NCBI RefSeq assembly: GCF_000973725.1
Contig: NZ_CP009621.1
Span: 2,330,501 to 2,394,500 of the forward strand
DNA length: 64,000 nucleotides
Reading direction: 5' to 3'
From: Pontibacter korlensis
GTDB taxonomy: Bacteria > Bacteroidota > Bacteroidia > Cytophagales > Hymenobacteraceae
Shown: positions 25,431 through 34,155 of the stretch, piece by piece
Layout: each line of letters starts with the position of its first letter
Numbering within the stretch: position 1 is the first letter of the stretch
Made by a program: the position numbers and the translations under genes
The notes under the pieces: model-generated
The model's input: the letters and a program-made list of their open reading frames with translations, nothing else
The model's database searches: none
What the model was told of the DNA's origin: nothing

Positions 25431-26705
25431 CTAGCGGCTCACAATCTGAAAGGTAGTGCGTGTGCGCTGTTCTAACAGGATTTGCTTTCCTTCAATAATG
25501 CGGCTTATACTTGCTGCATCGTAGTTTTTGACGGTATACAGCTTAAGATCAGTGTTGTAGTGTATCACAAACTGATCTTGCAGCGTCTGGATAAGGCGAT
25601 GCAGGCGGTCTTCGTTATAATCGGTGCAGATAGAAAAGGAGATAGCAGAGTTCTGCATCAGGTTGATCTTTATCCGCAGCTCCGACAGTGCATTAAAGAT
25701 GGTGCCCAGGTTTTTCTCCGAGATAAAAGTAAAGTCCTTTACCCCGAAGGATAGCAGGCATTGCTTCTCTTTGATGATATAAGCAGGTGCAATTACCTCA
25801 AAGCGGCAGTCGCAAATCCTAGAGCCTTCTCCCTCTGGGTTGATAAAAGACTTGACGTAAAGCGGGATGCGCTTGTTAGCGAGTGGCTTTATGGTTTTAG
25901 GATGGATAACGGAGGCACCATAATAAGCCATCTCCACGGTCTCCTGGTATGAAATCTCTGGGTAGCGTACGGTGTCAGGAAAATGCTTCGGATCGGCGTT
26001 CAACAGCCCATCCACATCTTTCCAGATATACATACTTCCGGCATCGAGGCAGTAGGCAAAAATGGCGGCACTAAAGTCGGAGCCTTCGCGGCCCAAAGTA
26101 GTGGTAAGGCCGTTGTTTGTGCCCCCCAAGAAGCCCTGCGTTACCACCAGCCCTTCCTGCAGTAACGCTGGCACATCGCGCCTGATCAAGCGTTCGCTCC
26201 AGGCCCAATCTACCTTGGCTTCACGCCAGTTGGTATCTGTTTGGATATACTTCCTGCTGTCTACCAGTGTGTTATAAACGTCTTGTTCTGTTAGGAAATA
26301 ATGCAAAATGGAAGACGAAAAAAGTTCGCCAAAACTCACCGTTTGGTCGTATACCTTATCAAAATTATCATTTTGGGTAATCCCAGACAGCTGTGTGTAC
26401 AGCAGTTCGAAAAGTTGCTCCAGCCTTTGTGTGGCTGGGTGTTCCTGTTGTGGTATCAGCTCATACAGTATTTGCAGGTGATAATGCTTTAGCTGCTGGA
26501 AGTCAGCGTCAAAGTGCTGCTGGTGGTAGGCCTGTCCGAGTAGAGCTTCCAAGGCGTTAGTGGTTTTGCCCATTGCCGACACCACCAGCAGGAGCTGGCG
26601 CTCACCACCTTTCGTCTTAACGATGTGTGCAAGGTTGCGGAAAGACTCGGCGCTTTTAACGGAGGCGCCCCCGAACTTGAATATTTTAATCCTGTCTGAA
26701 CTCAT
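25431..26705 (-). CDS. aspartate kinase
   Basis: Phosphorylates aspartate, the first step toward lysine, threonine and methionine. The N-terminal kinase motif KFGGASVKSAESF, the GREGSDFSAAIFA segment and KDVDGLLNADPK are all present. The C-terminal third holds the regulatory ACT-like domains (KDFTFISEKNLGTI, INLMQNSAISFSICTDY). At 424 residues it is monofunctional, without a homoserine dehydrogenase fusion. Divergent from fbp with an 82-base gap. Feedback inhibition is likely from the ACT domains, but the ligand cannot be told. Confidence 0.95.
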   Translation of the reverse strand: MSSDRIKIFKFGGASVKSAESFRNLAHIVKTKGGERQLLLVVSAMGKTTNALEALLGQAYHQQHFDADFQQLKHYHLQILYELIPQQEHPATQRLEQLFELLYTQLSGITQNDNFDKVYDQTVSFGELFSSSILHYFLTEQDVYNTLVDSRKYIQTDTNWREAKVDWAWSERLIRRDVPALLQEGLVVTQGFLGGTNNGLTTTLGREGSDFSAAIFAYCLDAGSMYIWKDVDGLLNADPKHFPDTVRYPEISYQETVEMAYYGASVIHPKTIKPLANKRIPLYVKSFINPEGEGSRICDCRFEVIAPAYIIKEKQCLLSFGVKDFTFISEKNLGTIFNALSELRIKINLMQNSAISFSICTDYNEDRLHRLIQTLQDQFVIHYNTDLKLYTVKNYDAASISRIIEGKQILLEQRTRTTFQIVSR

Positions 26706-26787
26706 AAACTGTAAAGCTAGGTCTTATCTAAATATTGCCTAGTTATAATATTTTCGTATATTAAACTATATAGTTAAATTTTGATTT

Positions 26788-27795
26788 ATGAACGACAAAC
26801 TCGGACTGCCTGTAGGCACTACGCTAGACAGGTTTATCATGAGAAAGCAGGAGGACTTCCCTTATGCCACAGGGGAGCTGTCTCAGCTACTGCGCGACAT
26901 AGCGCTTGCGGCCAAAATCGTAAACCGCGAAATAAACCGTGCAGGTCTGCTGGATGTAACCGGCGCCTATGGTCAGCAGAACGTGCAAGGCGAGGACCAG
27001 CAAAAGCTGGACGTTATTGCCAACATCCGCTTTATACGGGCCTTGCGCAATGGGGGAGAGGTTTGTACCATTGTTTCGGAGGAAGAAGACGGCGTAATCC
27101 AGACGGGCAACACCAAGGGCAAGTACATTGTAGCTATTGACCCTCTGGATGGCTCTTCCAATATCGATGTGAACGTGTCGATTGGTACCATCTTCTCTAT
27201 CTACCGCCGCCTGTCTGACCAAGGCTGTGATGGCACCATGGAAGACTGCCTGCAAAGCGGTGTAAGACAGGTAGGAGCAGGCTATGTGATTTATGGCTCT
27301 TCTACCATGCTGGTTTACACAACAGGTAATGGCGTAAACGGCTTTACCTACGACATGACGCTAGGCGAATTCTTCCTCTCTCACCCAAACATCTGCACTC
27401 CTAAAACAGGCTCTATCTACTCAATTAATGAGGGTAGTTTTAACTCGTTTCCGGATGGTGTGAAGCAGTATGTTAACTACTGCAAAGAAAACAATTACTC
27501 TGCCCGTTACATTGGCTCACTGGTGGCAGATTTTCACCGTAACCTGCTGAAGGGTGGTATTTACATGTATCCACCAACAGCTAAATCACCTAACGGAAAG
27601 CTGCGCCTGATGTATGAATGTAATGCCCTAGCCTTTATTGTAGAACAGGCAGGCGGTAAGGCCACTAACGGTTCTCAGCGCATTATGGAGCTGGTGCCAA
27701 CAGAATTACATCAGCGTTGCCCACTATTCATCGGTTCTACCGAGATGGTGAATAAAGTAGAAGAGTATCTAAAAGCAGAAGTAGAAGTACACTAA
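26788..27795 (+). CDS. fbp: class 1 fructose-1,6-bisphosphatase
   Basis: Hydrolyses fructose-1,6-bisphosphate to fructose-6-phosphate in gluconeogenesis. The metal-binding motifs are complete: VSEEEDG, then [13 protein letters not shown] and [14 protein letters not shown] near the C-terminus. Substrate-binding [12 protein letters not shown] and [18 protein letters not shown] match class 1 enzymes. The 335 residues are normal. A separate overlapping plus-strand frame is only a shadow. Ended by a strong terminator. Confidence 0.97.
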   Translation: MNDKLGLPVGTTLDRFIMRKQEDFPYATGELSQLLRDIALAAKIVNREINRAGLLDVTGAYGQQNVQGEDQQKLDVIANIRFIRALRNGGEVCTIVSEEEDGVIQTGNTKGKYIVAIDPLDGSSNIDVNVSIGTIFSIYRRLSDQGCDGTMEDCLQSGVRQVGAGYVIYGSSTMLVYTTGNGVNGFTYDMTLGEFFLSHPNICTPKTGSIYSINEGSFNSFPDGVKQYVNYCKENNYSARYIGSLVADFHRNLLKGGIYMYPPTAKSPNGKLRLMYECNALAFIVEQAGGKATNGSQRIMELVPTELHQRCPLFIGSTEMVNKVEEYLKAEVEVH

Positions 27796-27838
27796 GCACA
27801 AGCTCACAAATTTGGAATTGAACTAGAAACAAGATTAC

Positions 27839-27875
27839 AAAGGCAGAAAGCATATCTAGACTTTCTGCCTTTTTT
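27839..27875 (+). terminator. intrinsic terminator of fbp
   Basis: Stem AAAGGCAGAAAG/CTTTCTGCCTTT around a 10-base loop, followed by a run of T. Confidence 0.9.
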
Positions 27876-27993
27876 ATGCTGTTACTTACATCCTCCCTAG
27901 CTCTTGCAGTATACTTTAGTAGCAGGCTAAAGTCTTGTGGTGTGAGTATACTTTAGGATTCGAAAGTAGGTATGCTGAGCTGAAGGTATAGCA

Positions 27994-28299
27994 TCAGCCA
28001 CTGTAGCGTAGCCGAATCTCTGTTTTCTGTATCTCTCTTTTAAGTATGAGCCGGGCAATACGAAGGGCTATAATTTCCTCATCGGCATCTATCATGGCTT
28101 CTTTTACCTTGCGCTCATCTACATCGATGCGGTAGAGAATGTGCAGCAGACGGTTAAAATCGTGCCGGAGCAGCTGCTGAACAATATGCGCAAGCTTAAA
28201 CTCCAGGGCCTCCAAATCTGAAGATGGCAGGTTATCTACTTCAAATATCCGCTGCAGGTGATTTGTTGTACCTGAAAGTATGGCTGGTGAGTAAGGCAT
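27994..28299 (-). CDS. conserved hypothetical protein
   Basis: A 101-residue soluble, mostly helical protein (LAHIVQQLLRHDFNRLLHIL, DADEEIIALRIARLILKRE). No signal peptide. The His-Asp-rich helix and the E-I-R rich C-terminus resemble short hypotheticals seen in Hymenobacteraceae; no function is known. It stands alone between the fbp terminator and the DUF5606 terminator. Confidence 0.72.
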   Translation of the reverse strand: MPYSPAILSGTTNHLQRIFEVDNLPSSDLEALEFKLAHIVQQLLRHDFNRLLHILYRIDVDERKVKEAMIDADEEIIALRIARLILKREIQKTEIRLRYSG

Positions 28300-28386
28300 A
28301 AGGGTAAAAGAAGATTGCTTTTACAGGCTATGCTGTAAGTATAAGGCAACGTAAATGTACATCAAAAGTTGATGCGGTGTGGCTGC

Positions 28387-28424
28387 AAACAAAAAGCCCT
28401 CCGCAGGGGGAGGGCTTTTTGTTT
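28387..28424 (-). terminator. intrinsic terminator of the DUF5606 gene
   Basis: Perfect 16-base-pair stem AAACAAAAAGCCCTCC with complement, 6-base loop; the right arm overlaps the gene's stop codon. Confidence 0.88.
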
Positions 28425-28884
28425 AAGCTTCATTCTCTGACTCTTTCTCAGAGTCTTTGCCTTCTGCCTCTGATTCGGACTTGCCGGCTTCTGAAAAACC
28501 AACGTACTTTTTCACGATAGAATACCAGTTAACCAGCTTCTTCATGTCTGATACATACACACGGTCTTCGTCGTAGTTAGGCAACACGTCTGAAATAAAG
28601 TTTTTGTAGTCCTCGTTGTCTGGCTTATCTCCCAAAGGAAGATCCTCACCATACTTTTCGTTGATGCGGTCAAAAACCTCGGCTAGCGGCACAGTGCCTT
28701 CTTCATCTGTAGTATAAATCGAGATCTCGTCAAGCAGGGACATACGGTGGCGTGCTTGTGCTACCATTGTCTTTGGGCTCTCCTCCAGGCTCTCCATAAT
28801 TACACCAGTGCGTGTTGGTTTTACTACACGAAAAAGGCCGCTCTGGCCAGAAACTGCTGCAATTTGTCTTAAATCAATAGGCAT
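28423..28884 (-). CDS. DUF5606 domain-containing protein
   Basis: A 153-residue cytoplasmic protein. It starts MPIDLRQIAAVSGQSGLFRV, the conserved beginning of Bacteroidota DUF5606 proteins, and has the family segments RHRMSLLDEISIYT and VYVSDMKKLVNWY. The C-terminal 25 residues are a charged low-complexity tail of Glu, Ser and Lys. Molecular function is unknown. Confidence 0.9.
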   Translation of the reverse strand: MPIDLRQIAAVSGQSGLFRVVKPTRTGVIMESLEESPKTMVAQARHRMSLLDEISIYTTDEEGTVPLAEVFDRINEKYGEDLPLGDKPDNEDYKNFISDVLPNYDEDRVYVSDMKKLVNWYSIVKKYVGFSEAGKSESEAEGKDSEKESENEA

Positions 28885-28906
28885 AGTAAGGTATGTCTGT
28901 TTTTAT

Positions 28907-29314
28907 TTATAATCTAAACATAATCGGGATACTGGCATCCACCCCAAAGCCTGGAGAGTTAAACTTAAGTAGCTTGGCTACCCGTAAAGCTTCCTCGCCG
29001 GTGCCTGCACCAGCAGTGCGCAACACCTTAAAGTTTGATGTTGACCCATCAGGGTTTATAGTGAAGCTAACAATGCACTCACCTTGCACACGGTTGCGCT
29101 TGGCCAGCTGCGGATAGCTCAGCTCCTCATAGATGGCTTTATACATAGCCTCCTGGCCTCCTTCGTAGTAAGAAGCTACCGGGATGACTTTGCTAGGCGT
29201 CCAGTAACTTTCTTCAGTTTTGGCTTGGGCTGCTTTCGTATCGTTGCTTTGGGCATTTGCCGTTATCGCCGCAAAGGCAAATAAAATAAAGAAAAATGGA
29301 ATTCTAATTCTCAT
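28907..29314 (-). CDS. TonB C-terminal-domain periplasmic protein
   Basis: A 135-residue exported protein. The signal peptide is MRIRIPFFFILFAFAAITANAQ (cleaved after NAQ), so it lacks the membrane anchor of a true TonB. The mature part is a TonB-like C-terminal domain: YPQLAKRNRVQGECIVSFTI, then VLRTAGAGTGEEALRVAKLL and the final strand SIPIMFRL. An ATG four codons upstream at 29326 is an alternative start. Such stand-alone domains are common in Bacteroidota; the partner is unknown. Confidence 0.85.
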   Translation of the reverse strand: MRIRIPFFFILFAFAAITANAQSNDTKAAQAKTEESYWTPSKVIPVASYYEGGQEAMYKAIYEELSYPQLAKRNRVQGECIVSFTINPDGSTSNFKVLRTAGAGTGEEALRVAKLLKFNSPGFGVDASIPIMFRL

Positions 29315-29386
29315 AAAGGTAAACATTTAAAATTTCCTACATTCACGGGTATCAACTGCACTTTTCAAATGTGTCCCTCTGTCCGG

Positions 29387-29995
29387 TTAAGACTGATTCT
29401 GCATCTGTGCGTTCACCTCTTCTATAAAGTTAAGGATCTCGTCGCGGCCAATCTGCTTTTCTGAGGATGTCCGGAACATTTGAGGCAGCTCTTCCCATGT
29501 TTCACGCAGTTTACGCTTCCAGGCGGCTATGGTTGAGTCAGTTTTTATAGCCGATTGTTTGTCCAGCTTTGTAAATACAAGTACAAAAGGCACCCCCATG
29601 GTTCCAAGGTAATTGATAAAATCAAGGTCCTGTTTCATGGGGTCATGCCGGCTATCTATCAATACAAAAACGCAGGTAAGGTTTTCGCGCTTTTGCAGGT
29701 AAAAGTTAATCATGCGGCGCCACTCATCGCGGGAGCTTTTGCTAACTTTTGCGTAGCCGTACCCCGGAAGGTCAACCAGGTACCACTCATCATTAATGAG
29801 GAAGTGGTTAATGAGCTGTGTTTTGCCTGGCTGTGCCGAGGTTTTAGCCAGTTTTTTTTGCTCTGTCAGCATATTGATGAGCGAGGACTTGCCTACGTTA
29901 GAGCGCCCGATAAAGGCATACTCAGGCCTGTTAGGTGCAGGGCATGCCTCCACCTTGGTATTGCTCATCAAAAATTTTGCTTCCTTTATAACCAT
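29387..29995 (-). CDS. engB: ribosome biogenesis GTP-binding protein YihA/YsxC (EngB)
   Basis: Essential GTPase acting in 50S subunit assembly. G1 is GRSNVGKSSLIN at about 32-43, G3 DLPGYGYAKV, G4 TKLDK and G5-region SSEKQIG near the end. The 202 residues are normal. A TACCTTTG -7 box lies on the minus strand at 30102-30109, about 100 bases upstream. Located between a periplasmic protein and the porE-like gene with no obvious functional link. Confidence 0.96.
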   Translation of the reverse strand: MVIKEAKFLMSNTKVEACPAPNRPEYAFIGRSNVGKSSLINMLTEQKKLAKTSAQPGKTQLINHFLINDEWYLVDLPGYGYAKVSKSSRDEWRRMINFYLQKRENLTCVFVLIDSRHDPMKQDLDFINYLGTMGVPFVLVFTKLDKQSAIKTDSTIAAWKRKLRETWEELPQMFRTSSEKQIGRDEILNFIEEVNAQMQNQS

Positions 29996-30265
29996 GCTTC
30001 TTTGCTATTTGTGGTTTTGTGCTTGTTTAGTCTCCGCTTATATTTTACGGAAGAGATATACTTGGTGCCGTCTCTTTACCAGATTGCTTTTACTAGAACC
30101 TCAAAGGTAGCAAATTAATTCTGCCCCATAGTAGAAGGGGTACCTGAACCACTTATCAACAGAACGAACAAAATGGTATAACATTATCTAGCATAGAGGC
30201 ACCTCGGGAGGAGAGGCAGTCTTTTTTTCAGCAAGAGCTAATTCAGCATCAAGGAAAAATATCGC

Positions 30266-30294
30266 TTGTTAATATAATATATTGTATATATTTG
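30266..30294 (+). promoter_or_regulatory. Bacteroidota promoter far upstream of the porE-like gene
   Basis: TTG at 30266-30268, an 18-base spacer, TATATTTG at 30287-30294. It is 265 bases before ATG 30559, implying a long leader or a small RNA. A 7-base-pair hairpin AGCCTTT/AAAGGCT follows at 30332-30353. Nothing else was recognised in the 440-base gap 30119-30558. Confidence 0.6.
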
Positions 30295-30558
30295 CTGATG
30301 TTTCAATTCTATGTGAGTAACTTTATAATTGAGCCTTTTTCGCTTTAAAGGCTACTGCATAGTTTTTAACCTTTTTGCCAGTTAAAGTCGTATGAGGTCA
30401 GAAGCTTTGGGAGGAATATTAAATTAAGCATATACTAAAATTTATATATCTCGTATAGGTGCTTGAGGAGGTATGCCTGTTTCTGAAAAATATGCGCCGT
30501 ACCGAAAATTTTACTCATCACCACAAAAGTTAGGAAAGTATAACCAACCCCTTTACAC

Positions 30559-32559
30559 ATGATTAACAATTTAGCCAAATCGTTCTCACGGGGAGCCCTG
30601 CTGTTGGCTATGGCTGGCCTTATGGTCACGACCTCTGCCTCAGCGCAAAGCACCAGAAAACAAATGCGGACAGCCAACAAGTTTTTTAAAAAGGAAAACT
30701 ACCGCGCTGCGTTGCCTTACTACGACCAAGTCTTGGCCGCTGACCCTAATAATGCCAAAGCACTTTACTTTGCTGGTATCAGCTACCTTACCTTTGATAA
30801 AGAGAAGGCAGGTGATTTCCTGAACCGTGCGCATCAGCTAAAGCCAAACCTGGATAAAGAGCTGGAGTACTGGTTGGGCCGTGCGGACCATATCAACTAC
30901 CGCTTTGACAATGCTATTGAGCACTTCCAGAGCTACCAAAAAACCATCAACAAGCGTAACATTGAGCGTAAAGAGGAAGTAGCTCAGCTGATTCAGTACG
31001 CTAAGAATGCGAAGCGTGAGGTTGCTAACCCGAAAGACGTATTCGTGAAAAACCTGGGTGGTGATGTGAATACTGCGTATTCAGAGCACAGTCCGGTTAT
31101 CTCGTCTGACTATAATTACCTGCTGTTCACTTCTCGCTCTGAAGCTACAACAGGAGAGAAGGCGGCTCAGGACGGCGAGTTCTTTGAGGATATTTTTGAG
31201 ACTAACCGTACAGGCGAAGACTCTTGGGAGAAGCCACGCCCTGTGCCAGGTGCCCTGAACAGCGCCGGCCACGATGCTTCAATCCAGCTTTTTGACAACG
31301 ATACTAAACTGTTGCTGTACCAATCTATCAACAACGGTGATATTATGGTATCAGAGCGTCAGCCTGATGGAAGCTGGGGTGCGCCAAAGAGCATCAGTGA
31401 CAAAGTAAACACACGCGATTTCGAGTCTGACGCTTACATTACACCTGACGGGAGCACGCTGTTTTACTCAACAAGCCACTTCTCAGAGAATGGTGACCTG
31501 GACATCTACATGCTACAGCGTAACAAGAACGGCTCTTGGGGTAACCCTAAAAGCCTAGGCAGAACCATCAACTCTAAGTTTGATGAGGATAGCCCTTACC
31601 TGGCTAGCGATGGTACGCTGTTTTTCGCTTCACGCGGCCATAGCAGCATGGGCGGATACGACATCTTTGCCGCTAAATATGACTCTGTAGCACGTCGTTG
31701 GGGTCGTCCGGAGAACCTTGGCTCTCCGATTAACACGCCAGACGATGATACTTATTACCGCTTGGCTCCAGATGGAAGCTACGCTTACTTATCGTCTTAC
31801 CGCATTGGTGGCTACGGCGAGAAGGATATTTACACTATCAACTACATCAAGAACGCAACTGTTAAAGGTCGTGTATTGGTGCAGGGAGACAGTACACTGG
31901 CACTGCCAGGTGTGGAGCTTGTTTTCAATGGTCTGCAGGCTGATAAGCGTCCGATCTCTTACCGTGATGTGAGCAAGCCAGACTCAGCTACTTATAACGT
32001 AACAATGCTGTCTGGCCGTAACTATCAAGTGCAGTTGTCGCTGGATGGTGAAGTATTGGAAACGCAGGAGTTTGAAGTACCAGTTGTGCTGGATGACACA
32101 ACTACTATCAGAAAAGACTTCTTTGTAACATTAGAAGATACTACAGTAGCACGGATTGCTAAGCTTACTCCTGATGCAGCAACACCTGCTTCTGTAAAGA
32201 TGGAGAACATCTACTTTGCTACAGACAAGTATGACCTGCGCCCTGAGGCAATCCAGGAGCTGGATCGTATTGCTGAAATCATGAAGGCTAACCCAACGCT
32301 TAACATCAGCATTGAAGGTCACACTGACTCTCGTGCCAGCGACTCTTATAACATGACGCTGGGCCAGAACCGTGCTGATGCTGCCTTCGATTATCTGGTA
32401 AGCAAAGGCATCTCTGCGAAGCGTATGGTAACCGTAACTTACGGTGAGAGCAGACCGGCAGTACCAAATACTTCTGCTGATAACATGCAGCTGAACCGCA
32501 GAACTATCTTCAGAGTGCTTCCTCGCGAAGAGCTGCAGAGAAACCAGGAAGTGCAGTAA
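30559..32559 (+). CDS. PorE-like OmpA family protein (type IX secretion associated)
   Basis: A 666-residue exported protein with the domain order of PorE: signal peptide (1-29, cut after ASAQ), TPR-like helices (about 30-130), PD40/WD40-type propeller (about 165-430, with repeated PDGSTLFYSTS and SPYLASDGTLFFAS units), a carboxypeptidase-regulatory-like domain (about 433-510) and an OmpA peptidoglycan-binding domain (about 540-655, IEGHTDSRASDSYNM and NRRTIFRVL). In Porphyromonas, PorE is a lipoprotein that ties the secretion complex to peptidoglycan; here no lipobox Cys is seen. The porT gene lies close downstream, which supports a secretion role. Bacteroidota also carry OmpA/propeller paralogs, so the exact ortholog is not certain. 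Confidence 0.85.
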   Translation: MINNLAKSFSRGALLLAMAGLMVTTSASAQSTRKQMRTANKFFKKENYRAALPYYDQVLAADPNNAKALYFAGISYLTFDKEKAGDFLNRAHQLKPNLDKELEYWLGRADHINYRFDNAIEHFQSYQKTINKRNIERKEEVAQLIQYAKNAKREVANPKDVFVKNLGGDVNTAYSEHSPVISSDYNYLLFTSRSEATTGEKAAQDGEFFEDIFETNRTGEDSWEKPRPVPGALNSAGHDASIQLFDNDTKLLLYQSINNGDIMVSERQPDGSWGAPKSISDKVNTRDFESDAYITPDGSTLFYSTSHFSENGDLDIYMLQRNKNGSWGNPKSLGRTINSKFDEDSPYLASDGTLFFASRGHSSMGGYDIFAAKYDSVARRWGRPENLGSPINTPDDDTYYRLAPDGSYAYLSSYRIGGYGEKDIYTINYIKNATVKGRVLVQGDSTLALPGVELVFNGLQADKRPISYRDVSKPDSATYNVTMLSGRNYQVQLSLDGEVLETQEFEVPVVLDDTTTIRKDFFVTLEDTTVARIAKLTPDAATPASVKMENIYFATDKYDLRPEAIQELDRIAEIMKANPTLNISIEGHTDSRASDSYNMTLGQNRADAAFDYLVSKGISAKRMVTVTYGESRPAVPNTSADNMQLNRRTIFRVLPREELQRNQEVQ

Positions 32560-32600
32560 TTAGAGAATATGGCCTAAGTGCCAAAAGAACTATACTCCAG

Positions 32601-32637
32601 AAGCAGGCCGGGCACATGTCCGGCCTGCTTTTTTTAT
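32601..32637 (+). terminator. intrinsic terminator of the porE-like gene
   Basis: Stem AAGCAGGCCGG/CCGGCCTGCTT with an 8-base loop and a run of seven T. Confidence 0.92.
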
Positions 32638-32677
32638 ATTTCGGAACATATTCTGCGGATAATAGTTGTAGGTAGAG

Positions 32678-32685
32678 TATTTTTG
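32678..32685 (+). promoter_or_regulatory. -7 box TATTTTTG ahead of ubiE/menG
   Basis: TAnnTTTG match 27 bases before ATG 32713, supporting that start; no -33 TTG at proper spacing. Confidence 0.5.
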
Positions 32686-32712
32686 CCCCCGTTACACAAT
32701 TCATTCCAACCC

Positions 32713-33435
32713 ATGGCGGTAGTACCTTACAAAGACCAGAACGAAGACAAAAAGTCTCAGGTAGCCACAATGTTCAATAACATTGCTGGCAAGTATGATT
32801 TCCTGAACCACTTTCTGAGTGCTGGCATCGATATTATCTGGAGAAAAAAGGCAGTAAGCTTACTAGCTCCTGAGAAACCCAAACAAGTGCTGGACATAGC
32901 CACTGGCACCGCCGACTTTGCTATTGAAACGCTTCGTCTATATCCGGATAAAATAACAGGAGTAGACATCTCAGAGGGCATGTTAGCCGTAGGACGTGAG
33001 AAGCTGGCGAAGCGTGGCTTGACGAATAAGATCGAGTTGAAATACGGTGACTCGGAGAACCTGCCTTTTGGTGATAATTCCTTTGATGCCATAACAGTGG
33101 CCTTTGGTGTTAGAAACTTTGAGAACCTGGAAAAAGGTTTGGCCGAGATGCATCGGGTGCTTAGACCAGGTGGCACTGCTGTTGTACTGGAGTTCTCTAA
33201 GCCACGCAGCTTCCCGATGAAACAGCTCTATCAATTTTATTTCAAGAATATACTACCAGTGGTAGGTAAAATCGTTTCTAAGGACAATGCTGCCTATACG
33301 TACCTACCAGAGTCGGTGCAGGCTTTCCCAGACGGGCAGGATTTTCTTAAAATTTACCAAAAGGTTGGATTTAGAAGCACGAAATGGCATTCACTCACAT
33401 TTGGAATAAGCTCCATCTACATAGGCAAAAAGTAG
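32713..33435 (+). CDS. ubiE: demethylmenaquinone methyltransferase
   Basis: SAM-dependent C-methyltransferase completing menaquinone synthesis (MenG/UbiE). With ATG 32713 the product has 240 residues and begins MAVVPYKDQNEDKKSQ. Motif I is LDIATGTADFAIE, and the family motif YGDSENLPFGDNSFDAITVA followed by GVRNFENLEKGLAEM is clear. VLRPGGTAVVLEFS and the C-terminal WHSLTFGISSIYIG complete it. A frame open to 32578 precedes it but overlaps the previous gene's terminator. Its last 52 bases overlap the porT start. Menaquinone is inferred as substrate because Bacteroidota use it. Confidence 0.95.
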   Translation: MAVVPYKDQNEDKKSQVATMFNNIAGKYDFLNHFLSAGIDIIWRKKAVSLLAPEKPKQVLDIATGTADFAIETLRLYPDKITGVDISEGMLAVGREKLAKRGLTNKIELKYGDSENLPFGDNSFDAITVAFGVRNFENLEKGLAEMHRVLRPGGTAVVLEFSKPRSFPMKQLYQFYFKNILPVVGKIVSKDNAAYTYLPESVQAFPDGQDFLKIYQKVGFRSTKWHSLTFGISSIYIGKK

Positions 33436-34151
33436 CCTTTAGTAGCCTGCTTGCACTCTTTCTGTTGATAGGTGGCGCGGCAGAGGCGCAACAAAAAGTA
33501 AAGGCATTGAACAAGCCTGGCTACGATGATAGACCAGTGCACTATGGTTTTTACCTGGCAGTGCCACTTACAAAGTATAATGTTGTGCATTCACCAGATT
33601 ATGCTAGTCAAGCCTCCCGGGATGAAAACTTTGCTATAAATTCAAAGAATGAGATTGGCTTTTATACGGGTTTAGTGCTGAACGTGCGCCTTGCTGAATA
33701 TCTGGATGCCCGTTTTGTACCTGGCGTAGGCTTTTATGGCCGCACGCTTGAATTTAAGAATGTAGCAGTGCAAGGTGTAGAAACAGAGGAGGTGATGCTG
33801 GAGACCGTTAGCAACACGATGGTTGAGTTGCCGGTGTTACTGAAGTATAAATCAAAGCGCCGTTCTAACTACAGGCCATACATTGTAGCAGGTGTTAAGC
33901 CGGGTATCGATCTTGGCAAGGGAAATAACGGAGCAAAAACAGAAACCATGCTGGAGGTTGAGCAGTTTGATTTGGCACTGGAGTATGGTATAGGTATAGA
34001 TATCTTCTATCCATACTTTAAATTTGCTCCTGAACTGCGTTTCTCGCATGGGTTGCTGAACCAACACAAGCCTCTAGCTACTAGCCAATACAGTGGGTAT
34101 ATAGAAAAGCTAACACACCACAACGTTTCACTCATATTCTTCTTTGAATAA
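33384..34151 (+). CDS. porT: PorT family type IX secretion outer-membrane protein
   Basis: A 255-residue outer-membrane barrel needed for type IX secretion. The N-terminal signal is unusually positioned: MAFTHIWNKLHLHRQKVAF precedes a hydrophobic stretch SSLLALFLLIGGAAEA cleaved before QQK. The barrel shows alternating strands (YDDRPVHYGFYLAVPL, GVGFYGRTLEF, LRFSHGLLNQH) and ends LIFFFE. A ubiE-porT order is recurrent in Bacteroidota and supports the name. The ATG overlaps ubiE by 52 bases, so the two are coupled; no later start preserves the signal peptide. Confidence 0.88.
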   Translation: MAFTHIWNKLHLHRQKVAFSSLLALFLLIGGAAEAQQKVKALNKPGYDDRPVHYGFYLAVPLTKYNVVHSPDYASQASRDENFAINSKNEIGFYTGLVLNVRLAEYLDARFVPGVGFYGRTLEFKNVAVQGVETEEVMLETVSNTMVELPVLLKYKSKRRSNYRPYIVAGVKPGIDLGKGNNGAKTETMLEVEQFDLALEYGIGIDIFYPYFKFAPELRFSHGLLNQHKPLATSQYSGYIEKLTHHNVSLIFFFE

Positions 34152-34155
34152 CCAA

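Noticed and set aside
26781-27140. Second plus-strand frame inside fbp
   Set aside because: Overlaps the well-conserved fbp core; composition (many Arg, Cys) is that of a shadow frame.
32578-32712. N-terminal extension of ubiE
   Set aside because: It overlaps the terminator of the preceding gene and carries no conserved residues.
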